A DNA stretch of 64,000 nt. It comes from Bacteroidota bacterium. Lineage in GTDB: Bacteria; Bacteroidota; Bacteroidia; AKYH767-A; 2013-40CM-41-45. Shown one piece after another: positions 55,209-64,000 of this stretch. The notes under the pieces are model-generated. The model saw nothing but the letters and a program-made list of their open reading frames with translations, ran no database searches and was not told the DNA's origin. The stretch is taken from contig JADJSV010000019.1 in the NCBI GenBank assembly GCA_016711505.1, positions 1 through 64,000 on the forward strand, read 5' to 3'. The translations under genes were made by a program, and so were the position numbers. Within the stretch, counting starts at the first letter, position 1. Every line of letters starts with the position of its first letter.

Positions 55209-56678
55209 ATGAGTAAAGCACTTCCAACCCGAGCAGACAATTATTCCCAATGGTATCAAGACCTTGTAGTTAAAGCAGATCTGGCAGAAAATTCTGCTGT
55301 TCGGGGTTGTATGGTCATTAAGCCATATGGTTACGCTATCTGGGAAAAGATGCAGGCGATTCTGGATAAAATGTTCAAGGATACAGGCCATTCTAACGCA
55401 TATTTCCCGCTTTTTATTCCAAAATCATTCTTTGCCAAGGAAGCTTCTCACGTTGATGGCTTTGCCAAAGAATGTGCCGTAGTTACCCATTATCGGTTAA
55501 AAAATGATGGAAAAGGCGGAATTATGGTCGATCCGGATGCCAAACTGGAGGAGGAGCTGATCGTCAGACCGACTTCCGAAACGATTATCTGGAATACTTA
55601 TCGTGGCTGGATCGAATCGTACCGTGATTTACCTATTCTGGTTAATCAATGGGCAAATGTTGTCCGTTGGGAAATGAGAACGCGGTTGTTTTTAAGAACT
55701 ACTGAATTTCTTTGGCAGGAAGGGCATACAGCTCATGCAACTGCTGAAGAAGCGGTGGAAGAAACTCGGAAAATGCTTGAAGTATACGCAGATTTTGCTG
55801 AGAACACCCTGGCAATACCTGTTTTGAAAGGAGTAAAAACAGCGAATGAAAGATTTGCAGGTGCACTCGATACATATTGTATAGAAGCAATGATGCAGGA
55901 TGGAAAAGCACTGCAGGCCGGGACCTCGCATTTCCTTGGACAGAATTTTGCAAAAGCATTTGATGTGCAGTTTACAAATCGCGAAGGTAAAAAGGAATTT
56001 GTATGGGCAACTTCATGGGGTGTTTCTACCCGTTTGATGGGTGCTTTGATAATGGCGCATAGTGATGATGAAGGATTAGTACTTCCACCAAAACTGGCGC
56101 CGATTCAGGTTGTAATCGTTCCGATCTATAAAGGCGAAGAACAACTTAAACTGATCACAGAGAAAGTTGATAAGATCATTGCTGAATTAAAAGCAAAAAA
56201 TATTTCTGTTAAATACGATGACAGAGATACACATAAGCCGGGTTGGAAATTTTCTGAATATGAATTGAAAGGAATTCCGGTTCGGATCGCAATTGGGCCG
56301 CGTGATCTTGAAAATGGAACTGCTGAAGTTGCCCGTCGTGATACGAAGGAAAAATCTGTAATGCAGATTACCGATCTTGCAATAAAGATCGAACATTTGC
56401 TTGAACAGATCCAGGATAATATATATCGTCGTGCTTCCGATTTCAGAGAAAGTCATACATACAAAGCGGATTCATACGATGAGTTCAAATCAAGACTGGA
56501 TGATGGTGGATTCGTACTTGCACATTGGGATGGAACATCTGAAACAGAAGAAAAAATAAAGGAAGAGACGAAAGCAACGATCCGTTGTATTCCGATCGAT
56601 AACAAACTGGAAGCCGGTAAGTGTATCTTTTCCGGAAATCCTTCGACGCAAAGAGTAGTCTTCGCAAGGTCTTACTAA
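55209..56678 (+). CDS. proS: Prolyl-tRNA synthetase
   Basis: A 489-residue cytoplasmic class II aminoacyl-tRNA synthetase (start ATG 55209; the upstream in-frame ATG at 55170 lies before the promoter's likely start site). It attaches proline to tRNA-Pro. Class II motif 2 region: [42 protein letters not shown]; motif 3 region: [14 protein letters not shown] and [21 protein letters not shown]. The anticodon-binding domain follows ([12 protein letters not shown]). The C-terminal extension ending VVFARSY is that of the archaeal/eukaryal-like ProS subtype without the editing insert, common in Bacteroidota. Size is standard. Confidence 0.97.
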   Translation: MSKALPTRADNYSQWYQDLVVKADLAENSAVRGCMVIKPYGYAIWEKMQAILDKMFKDTGHSNAYFPLFIPKSFFAKEASHVDGFAKECAVVTHYRLKNDGKGGIMVDPDAKLEEELIVRPTSETIIWNTYRGWIESYRDLPILVNQWANVVRWEMRTRLFLRTTEFLWQEGHTAHATAEEAVEETRKMLEVYADFAENTLAIPVLKGVKTANERFAGALDTYCIEAMMQDGKALQAGTSHFLGQNFAKAFDVQFTNREGKKEFVWATSWGVSTRLMGALIMAHSDDEGLVLPPKLAPIQVVIVPIYKGEEQLKLITEKVDKIIAELKAKNISVKYDDRDTHKPGWKFSEYELKGIPVRIAIGPRDLENGTAEVARRDTKEKSVMQITDLAIKIEHLLEQIQDNIYRRASDFRESHTYKADSYDEFKSRLDDGGFVLAHWDGTSETEEKIKEETKATIRCIPIDNKLEAGKCIFSGNPSTQRVVFARSY

Positions 56679-56687
56679 AATATTGAA

Positions 56688-57371
56688 ATGGCAGAAGGTA
56701 AGTATGATAAAATTGTTGAGTTACTGAAAAAAAAGGTAACACTGAAGCAAGAAGTTTATTCGAAGACAAGAGATGTATTTGAAGAACTTCGCACTATGCT
56801 TATGGAAATCAGCAGTGATCTTACTAATCGTGTCAAAAATTTTGGTGGCGATCTGACGGTCACATTCAAAGACGCCAGTGAGTTTGAAGTTGAATTCACT
56901 CTTGCAGATGAGACATTATTATTTGTTATGCACACCAATATTTTTACTTTCGACAGTACGCATGAAGTATGGAAGTCGCAGTATGTCCAGCAGAATAAGG
57001 ATAATGCCTATTGCGGAAAAATATTTATATACAATTTTTTAAGTGATAGCTTTAAATATAACAGGACAAATGATGTAGGATATCTTGTCGGTAGAATTTT
57101 CATTAATAAAGACAAACATTTTTTTGTAGAAGGAAAAAAACAATTAAGCTACCTCTATAATGATTTCTCAACTTCGGTAATAGACTCAGAATGTCTGATG
57201 AAAATAATTGAATCAGCAATTCTATACAGTCTCGATTTTGATCCATTTACTCCGCCATTTGAACAACAGGGGCAGATCAGTGTAGGCGAAGTGATAAATG
57301 CAAATTTACAATCCAGGATCACGACAGGAAAACGGTTGGGATTTAAGTTTCAGTCGGATAGTAATTTTTGA
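56688..57371 (+). CDS. Conserved hypothetical protein
   Basis: A 227-residue soluble protein starting MAEGKYDKIVELLKKKVTLKQEVYSKT. The N-terminal 60 residues are helical. The middle has beta strands (FGGDLTVTFKDASEFEVEFTL, LLFVMHTNIFTFDS), then CGKIFIYNFLSDSFKYNR and VGYLVGRIFINKDKHFFVEGKKQLSYLYNDF. No signal peptide or membrane segment. I cannot name the family. It follows proS by 9 bp in the same direction and may be co-transcribed. Confidence 0.7.
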   Translation: MAEGKYDKIVELLKKKVTLKQEVYSKTRDVFEELRTMLMEISSDLTNRVKNFGGDLTVTFKDASEFEVEFTLADETLLFVMHTNIFTFDSTHEVWKSQYVQQNKDNAYCGKIFIYNFLSDSFKYNRTNDVGYLVGRIFINKDKHFFVEGKKQLSYLYNDFSTSVIDSECLMKIIESAILYSLDFDPFTPPFEQQGQISVGEVINANLQSRITTGKRLGFKFQSDSNF

Positions 57372-57605
57372 ATCTCTTTGCTATGCAATAGTAACGAAAG
57401 CCAAGTTTACCGACTAAAGTTTAATCTGAAATAAAAATTTAATATATTGTTTAACTTTTAAGAGGTTGAATTCTGAATTTAGTATAAACGATAAATTCAT
57501 GACAAATTTCAGCTACAATTAATATCTATTTTTAAATTTGACCCTGAGTTTCAAATTCATTAAGTGAATAATTTATATGAATAACAAATTAAATTGTATG
57601 TGCAA

Positions 57606-59090
57606 ATGACTGAATTTTTCAAAAAGAACTTCAAGTATATTTTCTTCGCTGGTCTTGTTTGTATTCCGCTCTTTAGTCATTTAGGTTCAGTGCCAATTCA
57701 ATTGTGGGACGAGGCGCGTCTTAACTTGAATGCATATGAAATGCATCTTAAAAAAGATTTTATAGTCACATATTATGGTGGCGAACCGGATCTCTGGAAT
57801 ACAAAGCCGCCATTTTTAATTTGGTGTCAGGCGTTATTAATGGATGTTGTGGGACCCAATGAACTTGCAATGAGATTGCCATCAGCCTTTGCAGCTTTAC
57901 TTACCTGCATAGCACTGCTGATCTTTTCGATACGATACCTGAAAAACTTCTGGATAGGTTTTATTGCGGCCATTATTTTAGTTACTGCTCCGGGATATGT
58001 CTCATACCACGGAACCAGAACCGGAGATTATGATGCAATGCTGACTTTATTCACAACACTTTCTTGTCTCTTCTATTTTGCCTACTCAGAGACTAGGAAG
58101 AATAAATATTTGTATTATTTCTTTCTGAGTTTGGCATTTGGTGTTCTTACGAAATCTGTAGCAGCACTTTTCTTTGCACCTGCAATCGTAATTTTCGCCT
58201 TGATGCAGAAACAGGTTGTGCAGCTACTGAGGAACAAACATTTTTATTTCGGTTTAGGGATGTTTTTGTTTTTAACGATTGGTTATTATTTGATTCGTGA
58301 AATGGCAGCTCCAGGATATCTGAGCGCCGTTTTTATGAATGAGTTGGGTGGTCGGTTTTTGACTGTTATTGAAAACCATAAGGAAGATGGATGGTATTTT
58401 TATGATAATTTTATCAGAGGTCGCTTTTCACCTTGGTATTTGCTTTTGCCTTTAGGTTTTCTGACAGGTTTCTGGAGTACAGATGAGAAAATACAAAGAG
58501 TTACGAAGTATTTTGGAATATTAACTGTTATTTACTTTGTTGTGATCACATTTTCCAAAACAAAACTCGAATGGTATGACTTGCCATTGTATCCGATGAT
58601 TTCTTTTATAACAGCATTGTTTGTACACTGGATTTTTGAGCTCTTAGGCAAAATGGAAGTGGTCAATAAATCTATACGGTATAATTTTTTACCATTTGCT
58701 TTTCTTTTTCTTATTCTGTTAAATCCATACCGGGCTATACTTGACAAAGTATATCTTCCCAAATTTGAAAAAGGCTCCAGTGAAGAAAATTTCTATGAAC
58801 TTGGTTATTATATCCGTGATGCACTCAGAGGAAAACATGATTTGAAAAATTATGAAATTCTTCAGGAAGATCTGAACACTCATTTGCGAGTGTATGTTGA
58901 AATTATGAATTCAAATGGACAAAATATTAAATTCATTCAGAGCAAAGAAATACTTGCGAACACATTAGTAGTGGTTCAGAATCAAAGGTTGAAAGATTAC
59001 TTAAGAAATAATTTTAACATAGAGGAATTAGAAGCAACGGGCAGAGTTGTAAAATATAAAGTTAATGAAGCGATTAGCAATAAGAATTGA
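57606..59090 (+). CDS. GT39/ArnT-like membrane glycosyltransferase
   Basis: A 494-residue inner-membrane enzyme of the dolichyl-phosphate-mannose or ArnT type, transferring sugar from a polyprenyl-phosphate donor to a lipid or protein outside the membrane. The first periplasmic loop contains LWDEARLNLNAYEM, with the Asp-Glu pair of the GT39 catalytic site, and NTKPPFLIWCQALLM. Many hydrophobic segments fit 11-13 helices. The C-terminal 100 residues are soluble. The start is ATG 57606, preferred over TTG 57594. The acceptor is unknown. A second enzyme of this kind is at 62092-63420. Confidence 0.85.
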   Translation: MTEFFKKNFKYIFFAGLVCIPLFSHLGSVPIQLWDEARLNLNAYEMHLKKDFIVTYYGGEPDLWNTKPPFLIWCQALLMDVVGPNELAMRLPSAFAALLTCIALLIFSIRYLKNFWIGFIAAIILVTAPGYVSYHGTRTGDYDAMLTLFTTLSCLFYFAYSETRKNKYLYYFFLSLAFGVLTKSVAALFFAPAIVIFALMQKQVVQLLRNKHFYFGLGMFLFLTIGYYLIREMAAPGYLSAVFMNELGGRFLTVIENHKEDGWYFYDNFIRGRFSPWYLLLPLGFLTGFWSTDEKIQRVTKYFGILTVIYFVVITFSKTKLEWYDLPLYPMISFITALFVHWIFELLGKMEVVNKSIRYNFLPFAFLFLILLNPYRAILDKVYLPKFEKGSSEENFYELGYYIRDALRGKHDLKNYEILQEDLNTHLRVYVEIMNSNGQNIKFIQSKEILANTLVVVQNQRLKDYLRNNFNIEELEATGRVVKYKVNEAISNKN

Positions 59091-59146
59091 GTCAGACTGA
59101 GTGGAGGAACTAATTATGCAATTTGAAAACTTAAAAAATTTATATT

Positions 59147-59977
59147 TTAATCTGTTGCAATTAACTTGATCTCATAATCGCTTACGGTAATGATCCGGTC
59201 TTTATATAAGCCGCCAATCGTTCTTTTGAAATTCTTTTTACTCATCTTTAGTTTGCTGTAAATAGATTCAGCCGGACTTTTATCTCCCAGATCAAGAATT
59301 CCATTATTGATCTTCAGCTGATGAAGTATGACCAGTTTGTGATCTTCAATATGATGATAACCTATAGGCTGCAGACTAACATCGATCTTTCCATCGAAAC
59401 GAATGTTTTTAATATAAGCCCGGCTTATATCACCCGGTCTGACATCTCCGAAAATTTCATTCTTGAAAATCAGTCCTTCAAATTTATTTTCTATAATTAC
59501 TTTAAAGCCCAGATCGGTTTGTTCAGCTACTAAGATCTGAACTTCATCATCAACTTCAAGGTCATGATCTTTTTCAATATACTGACCCCATTTTGTCGTT
59601 GCAGTGATCCGTTCGGAATGGTCATCAATAAATAAATGCACTAAATATTGTTTGCCGATCTCCATGTCTACTCGTTGTTCAGCATAGGGAACAAAAACAT
59701 CTTTTGCAATTCCCCAATCCATAAAAGCTCCATGTGAATTGACATCTTTTACAGTCATAAACACAAAATCACCGACGCACGCAAACGGCTGAAGTGTAGT
59801 GGCAATAGGCCTGTTATCATTGTCCAGATACACAAAGACATTGATCTGGTCATCAACTTTTGGGTTGCCCTTTACATATTTTTTTGGCAATAGCACATCC
59901 GTTTCTCCATCCGTCAGATAAAGACCTATCATTGCCATGCTTTTAACCGTTAAATCGTTGTACTTGCCAATTTCCAT
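59147..59977 (-). CDS. CvfB-like S1 RNA-binding protein
   Basis: A 276-residue cytoplasmic protein. Three S1-like modules are visible: YNDLTVKSMAMIGLYLTDG, GDFVFMTVKDVNSHGAFMDWGIAKDVFVPYAEQ (a textbook S1 strand order), and LGFKVIIENKFEGLIFKNEIF. The C-terminal 60 residues (SIYSKLKMSKKNFKRTIGGLYKDRII) are a winged-helix domain. This is the CvfB architecture; in Gram-positive bacteria CvfB affects virulence-factor expression and binds RNA. The role in Bacteroidota is not known. The gene is single, with the palindromic element upstream. Confidence 0.88.
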   Translation of the reverse strand: MEIGKYNDLTVKSMAMIGLYLTDGETDVLLPKKYVKGNPKVDDQINVFVYLDNDNRPIATTLQPFACVGDFVFMTVKDVNSHGAFMDWGIAKDVFVPYAEQRVDMEIGKQYLVHLFIDDHSERITATTKWGQYIEKDHDLEVDDEVQILVAEQTDLGFKVIIENKFEGLIFKNEIFGDVRPGDISRAYIKNIRFDGKIDVSLQPIGYHHIEDHKLVILHQLKINNGILDLGDKSPAESIYSKLKMSKKNFKRTIGGLYKDRIITVSDYEIKLIATD

Positions 59978-60019
59978 TTTACTTATTTGAGCGGCAAAGG
60001 TAGTCTTTTCAGTCTATTT

Positions 60020-60386
60020 ATTCCCCGCAGTCAGGCAAACTCAATAATCCCTAATAAGTATATGGATGTTTGAATTGACAGGCCCGTTAGGGCCTTACTT
60101 TTGGTAATATACAGACTACACGGGAAGGTCAAGCACCTTTAGGGGCGAACTCTTTAAAAACAATGCATGTGTCCATTAATTCAAATGCGTAAAAGTTCCA
60201 ATCTATAGTGATTGCATTCGGCTTATTTCTGATGTACAATTTTGTTTTCCTTGTCGAAAAAAGCTGTGTGTTTATGGAGTTCGCCCCTAAAGGGGCTCAA
60301 CACTCTTGTATGGTTCAAAAGTTACCAAAAGTATGGCCCTAACGGGCCGGACAATCTTTAAAACTAACAACGAATAATTCATTCGC
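60020..60386. repeat. Nested palindromic element, copy 2 (opposite orientation)
   Basis: The reverse complement of this stretch aligns with 10978-11391 over most of its length. Paired blocks are GGCCCGTTAGGGCC (60081-60094) with GGCCCTAACGGGCC (60335-60348), TACTTTTGGTAA with TTACCAAAAGTA, and CCTTTAGGGGCG with CGCCCCTAAAGG. The central unpaired part keeps GCGTAAAAGTTCCAATCTAT, GATTGCATTCGGCTTATTTC and TGATGTACAAT relative to copy 1. Both copies lie in intergenic DNA. The remaining flanks of 59978-60461 are the CvfB upstream region and the prfC leader. Confidence 0.88.
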
Positions 60387-60433
60387 TTTAACCAAGTGAA
60401 ACCTGAAATCAAAGAAAACTGCAAAAATATCCC

Positions 60434-60441
60434 TACTTTCG
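60434..60441 (+). promoter_or_regulatory. Possible -7 box of prfC
   Basis: TACTTTCG, one base off TAnnTTTG, lies 20 bp before the prfC ATG. Confidence 0.35.
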
Positions 60442-60461
60442 CGCCCTAAAGTCAGTACACT

Positions 60462-62069
60462 ATGGAGTTGGAAAAGGAAATATCCAAACGCAGGACATTT
60501 GCAATTATATCTCACCCCGATGCCGGGAAAACCACTTTAACTGAAAAATTATTGCTTTTTGGAGGTGCGATCAATACGGCAGGGGCTGTAAAGAGCAATA
60601 AAATCCGTAAGACAGCGACTTCGGATTTTATGGAGATAGAAAAGCAAAGAGGGATTTCTGTTGCAACTTCCGTGATGGGATTTGATTATGCAGGAAAGCG
60701 GGTGAACATTCTTGATACTCCCGGTCACAAGGATTTCGCGGAGGATACATACAGAACTTTGACAGCAGTCGATTCAGTTATACTTGTAGTTGATTGTATA
60801 AAAGGAGTAGAGGAGCAGACAGAAAAACTGATGGCAGTTTGTCGGATGCGCAGTACACCGGTGATCATTTTTATAAACAAAATGGATCGTGAAGGAAAAG
60901 ATCCGTTTGATCTGCTTGATGAACTGCAGGATAAATTAAAGATTCACGTCCGTCCATTGACATGGCCAATCAGTCAGGGTGAATCATTTCAGGGAGTTTA
61001 CAATTTGTATAAACGTGAACTGAATTTGTTTGAGCCAAACAAGACTGGAATTTCTGAAAACAAAGCTAAGATCGTTGAACTGGAAGACGACTCTCTTGAA
61101 AAGTTTGTTGCAAAAAAGTATGTAGATAAATTACGTGAGGATGTTCATCTTGTTGAAGGTGTATTTGAACCATTCAATCAGGAACTTTATCGCGATGGAC
61201 TGATAGCTCCGGTTTTTTTCGGAAGTGCTGTAAATAATTTTGGTGTATTGGAATTGCTTGAAACTTTTTTGGAGATAGCGCCACAGCCATCAGCCCGTGA
61301 AGCAGAAGAGAGAATTGTTCACTCAGAAGAGAATAAGTTTTCAGGATTTGTGTTCAAGATCCATGCAAACCTTGATCCGAATCATCGCGACAGAATTGCT
61401 TTCTTAAGAATCTGTTCAGGACGATTTGAAAGAAATAAATTTTTCTTCCATACGCGTCTGGATAAAAAAGTCCGCTTTACGAATCCAACGAGTTTCATGG
61501 CAAATGAAAAGACATTGATTGAGGAGGCATATCCCGGTGATGTAATAGGATTGTATGACAACGGAATTTTCAAGATCGGAGATACACTTTCAGAAGGGGA
61601 AATGTTGCATTATAAAGGCATCCCAAGTTTCTCACCTGAGATCTTTAAGGAAGTAGAAAATCGTGATCCATTCAAAGCAAAGCAACTTGAAAAAGGAATC
61701 CAGCAGTTAACAGAGGAAGGAGTAGCGCAGTTGTTTACACAACAGCCCGGTAACCGGAAAATAATTGGTACTGTTGGAGAACTTCAATTTGACGTGATCA
61801 AATTCCGTCTCGAACATGAGTATGGTGCAAAATGTGAATTCAGGTCACTTAGTTTTTCAAAAGCATATTGGATTACCGGTGATACTGAAGCGCAGTTGAA
61901 TCATTTTATCAGCAGTCGTAATTCCGCAATTGCTTACGACAAAGAAGAAAACCCTGTTTACCTTTCAGAAAACGAATGGATGCTGAAGATGATCAAAAAC
62001 AGTTTTAATGCCATCCACTTCCACACCACATCTGAATTCAGGAATCGGAAGTCGGAAGTTATTTTGTAG
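60462..62069 (+). CDS. prfC: Peptide chain release factor 3
   Basis: A 535-residue cytoplasmic translation GTPase that recycles RF1/RF2 from the ribosome after termination. GTPase motifs are G1 [10 protein letters not shown]3 DTPGHKDF, G4 [11 protein letters not shown]. The family-specific [14 protein letters not shown] follows G1. Domain II/III landmarks are [13 protein letters not shown] and [17 protein letters not shown]; the C-terminal part has [19 protein letters not shown]. Length and order are normal for RF3. The gene stands alone after the palindromic element, with a possible promoter 20 bp upstream, and converges with the membrane glycosyltransferase gene. Confidence 0.96.
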   Translation: MELEKEISKRRTFAIISHPDAGKTTLTEKLLLFGGAINTAGAVKSNKIRKTATSDFMEIEKQRGISVATSVMGFDYAGKRVNILDTPGHKDFAEDTYRTLTAVDSVILVVDCIKGVEEQTEKLMAVCRMRSTPVIIFINKMDREGKDPFDLLDELQDKLKIHVRPLTWPISQGESFQGVYNLYKRELNLFEPNKTGISENKAKIVELEDDSLEKFVAKKYVDKLREDVHLVEGVFEPFNQELYRDGLIAPVFFGSAVNNFGVLELLETFLEIAPQPSAREAEERIVHSEENKFSGFVFKIHANLDPNHRDRIAFLRICSGRFERNKFFFHTRLDKKVRFTNPTSFMANEKTLIEEAYPGDVIGLYDNGIFKIGDTLSEGEMLHYKGIPSFSPEIFKEVENRDPFKAKQLEKGIQQLTEEGVAQLFTQQPGNRKIIGTVGELQFDVIKFRLEHEYGAKCEFRSLSFSKAYWITGDTEAQLNHFISSRNSAIAYDKEENPVYLSENEWMLKMIKNSFNAIHFHTTSEFRNRKSEVIL

Positions 62070-62091
62070 TTTTTTTTAAATCCGGTATTCG

Positions 62092-63420
62092 TTATGAGTT
62101 ATTCATTTTTTTGTGTTGTGTAAACAGCCCTACAATAGTTTGTGCCAAAAGTAAGAGGATAATAAGTCTGAGAGGAATTGTATACTTTGCCTGAAGTGAA
62201 AAGAACAAGTGTAATACTCCGAAATAAATTATCAGGATTATCACGGTTTGTGAATGTACCCAGGAAAGTTTTTTTCTGTAGAACGCAAGTGGAATTAAGA
62301 TCAAAGAAGCTAAGAAGAATATGATCGTTATAATGCGAAAATAATTTGCAGGAAATATTTTATTAAGTTCTGAGCTTTTCAGATCGGTAAGTTGCATTTC
62401 ATTGAGCCATAATCTGAGCATAGTACTTGCTTTCGATTTTAATGTGTTTGCCGGCTCTTCTCTTAATTGATTTAATGTTTGTTGTTTGAGAAGCTTTTCT
62501 TTAGCTAAAGTATATTTTGCATTATAAGTCTTTTGGAATCCGTTATAGGTATTCATCTCGGCAAGATTGATTTTATCATCATCCGATAAATACTGCGCAC
62601 AGGCCGAGTCAATATAATCTGATTCTTTGCTATGATCAATGATGTTGTTTTGTGCCTGATTAAGTGAGGAGAATAATGAGATCTTATCGCCACCGGCACT
62701 TTCAATTGGTGTAAGACTGATCACATCGTGATTTTTCAGATTCCATATTGCATAAGGCAAAATTGTAAGTAGATAAATTATGACCATGGAAAGAGCAAGT
62801 CCAAAAGAAAGTTTATTTCTTTTTGTCGCAATCGATATGGCAAAAAGTATCAGTGGGAAAAATAAAAAAACCGGGCCTACCAGAAAGATAACTCCGCTTA
62901 GTAGCCCCATAAAGGTTATTTTCCATTCCGGCTTTATAGGCTTCGAGTCAATAAAAATATACAATGTCAGCAGGAAAGTCATCAAAGCTTCCGGTTGAAT
63001 TGCAACAGTAAAAATTGCAAGTTGTACATATGGAAGCAAGAGTAAAAGAAAAATATTTCTGAGCTTGTAGCTGCTGTCGTAATTTGAAGCGACATTCAGG
63101 ATCATTAAAACTGATAATCCATACATCACGAATTGAATAGCTTTAATAAAGTAGATACTGCTGGAAATCTTTTCTATTAAAAAAAGAAAAACAGGATATC
63201 CCGGTGTTCTGATGGTATCCGGAATGTAGTTTGGCAGAAACCACCATTGTGAGAAACGACCATACTCTAATCCCTGGGCATAACTAAGATAATGTTTCTC
63301 TTCACCACTCGTCAGATCACGAAAAAAGTAGAATAACAAACAGGAAAGTATTCCATTCAGAAGTAATAGATTTTTATAAGTAGATCTTGAATTAATAATT
63401 TGGGAGAGGAAGTTCATCAT
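62092..63420 (-). CDS. GT39-like membrane glycosyltransferase
   Basis: A 442-residue integral membrane protein with about ten hydrophobic segments. The segment DTIRTPGYPVFLFLIEKIS after the first helix is the usual substrate-loop landmark of ArnT/PMT-like enzymes that use polyprenyl-phosphate sugars. A periplasmic loop of about 100 residues (260-345) is rich in Asn and Lys. The C-terminus is basic (TQHKKMNNS). The donor and acceptor are unknown. Its stop lies 22 bp from that of prfC (convergent). Confidence 0.75.
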   Translation of the reverse strand: MMNFLSQIINSRSTYKNLLLLNGILSCLLFYFFRDLTSGEEKHYLSYAQGLEYGRFSQWWFLPNYIPDTIRTPGYPVFLFLIEKISSSIYFIKAIQFVMYGLSVLMILNVASNYDSSYKLRNIFLLLLLPYVQLAIFTVAIQPEALMTFLLTLYIFIDSKPIKPEWKITFMGLLSGVIFLVGPVFLFFPLILFAISIATKRNKLSFGLALSMVIIYLLTILPYAIWNLKNHDVISLTPIESAGGDKISLFSSLNQAQNNIIDHSKESDYIDSACAQYLSDDDKINLAEMNTYNGFQKTYNAKYTLAKEKLLKQQTLNQLREEPANTLKSKASTMLRLWLNEMQLTDLKSSELNKIFPANYFRIITIIFFLASLILIPLAFYRKKLSWVHSQTVIILIIYFGVLHLFFSLQAKYTIPLRLIILLLLAQTIVGLFTQHKKMNNS

Positions 63421-63681
63421 ATCTTGTTTCGACTTACGAATGAATGTTAACGTATTCCGAATTACGCAATGAAAAAGTACTTAATTTAAGCGCACCTAAG
63501 TAAGCATTTTGGTCAGTTGTGTTTTAAGTAGGGTGAAGACTGACTTTGGTGGGATTAATTTTTCTTGCAAATCATGAAATTAAGAGCCTGTCATCACCTG
63601 CATGTGAATGTGGTATTTTTAAATCATCAGATATTGTGATAATTAAAGTTTACTTTGAAGGATTATTAAGCCGATCTTAAA

Positions 63682-64000
63682 ATGAAAACAAAGCTGCATT
63701 TTTTAATTATAGTATGTCTGATGAAAATTTCCGCTGTAGAAGCGCAGCATTTCCAACATTCTCTTGGCGGTGTTTTTGAAGACGGCGTTTATAAAATGAT
63801 CAATGGATTGGATGGTGGCTATATACTAGCCGGATATACTTCCAGTTTTGGAAACTCTCCCGGAAATAATGTTGATGGATATGTTGTAAAAACAGATGAC
63901 AATGGAAATATTGAATGGGCCAAAACATACGGGACAATTGATGCAGATCAGATTTATTGGATTGAAGCAGGTTCTGATTCATCGTATCTGTTTTGTGGTC
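63682..64000 (+). CDS. Secreted propeller-type protein, 5' part
   Basis: Open to the window edge (106 codons read). The signal peptide is MKTKLHFLIIVCLMKISAVEAQ. The mature part begins FQHSLGGVFEDGVYKMINGLDGGYILAGYTSS and DGYVVKTDDNGNIEWAKTYG, the block pattern of SBBP/delta-60-type beta-propeller repeats of Bacteroidota secreted proteins that usually end in a T9SS domain. The end cannot be seen. Confidence 0.7.
   Translation, partial: MKTKLHFLIIVCLMKISAVEAQHFQHSLGGVFEDGVYKMINGLDGGYILAGYTSSFGNSPGNNVDGYVVKTDDNGNIEWAKTYGTIDADQIYWIEAGSDSSYLFCG

Noticed and set aside
57372..57593. Possible small gene between the hypothetical gene and GT39
   Set aside because: The stretch is AT rich with no open frame of useful length and no hairpin; nothing is called there.

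Overview
The window looks like a contig from a Bacteroidota organism, probably an uncultured environmental lineage. The evidence is AT-rich coding DNA, many secreted proteins ending in type IX secretion (T9SS) sorting domains, thrombospondin-3/OmpA and FadL-like outer-membrane proteins, a fused CzcA-TolC efflux pump, Bacteroidota-type LpxH/LpxK, and several TAnnTTTG-like promoter boxes in place of strong Shine-Dalgarno sites. No rRNA, CRISPR array or intact insertion sequence was seen.

Region 1 (1-4762) is an accessory island on the minus strand. It runs from a tRNA-Asp with a damaged 3' end, through a tyrosine recombinase, into a tightly packed operon: hsdS, a DUF3010-like gene, a Ser/Thr protein kinase, a small protein, and hsdM, which leaves the window. 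Every gene here is broken by single-base indels, yet the catalytic motifs are intact. The operon could be an unusual type I restriction-modification locus with extra genes between the specificity and methylase subunits.

Region 2 (5057-13560) holds secreted and outer-membrane proteins, a truncated ATP-grasp/HAD fusion, a frameshifted trypsin-like protease, and an OmpA protein with six calcium-binding-type repeats. Region 3 (13836-23820) is a sugar-related group: an FHS-type sugar transporter, a secreted binding module, GapN-type glyceraldehyde-3-phosphate dehydrogenase, an N-acetylglucosamine kinase-like ATPase, and a GH13 protein that has lost its catalytic residues. T9SS cargo follows. Region 4 (24033-30053) has a LytS/LytTR two-component pair, a DUF6544 membrane operon and a large T9SS protein. 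Region 5 (30076-38532) is a cation/heavy-metal efflux set: a P-type ATPase, a small acidic/His protein, the CzcA-TolC fusion and a CzcB adaptor. Region 6 (39304-63420) is mostly housekeeping: OsmC, LpxH, M1 peptidase, a TlpA-like thioredoxin, LpxK, a NIF3-like protein, a zinc-ribbon protein, a FadL-like porin, ProS, two membrane glycosyltransferases, a CvfB-like S1 protein and PrfC. A new secreted protein starts at the right edge.

The most distinctive feature is non-coding. There are three classes of intergenic palindrome: (a) a roughly 370-415 bp nested inverted-repeat element present twice in opposite orientation, with a conserved unpaired centre; (b) at least six hairpins whose arms are built from degenerate 7-mers and three of which share an apex; (c) a tandem array of about 150 bp hairpin units beside the efflux genes, with a diverged copy 1 kb away. 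Scattered single-base frameshifts in otherwise well-conserved genes suggest that some breaks are sequencing errors, so pseudogene calls are provisional.
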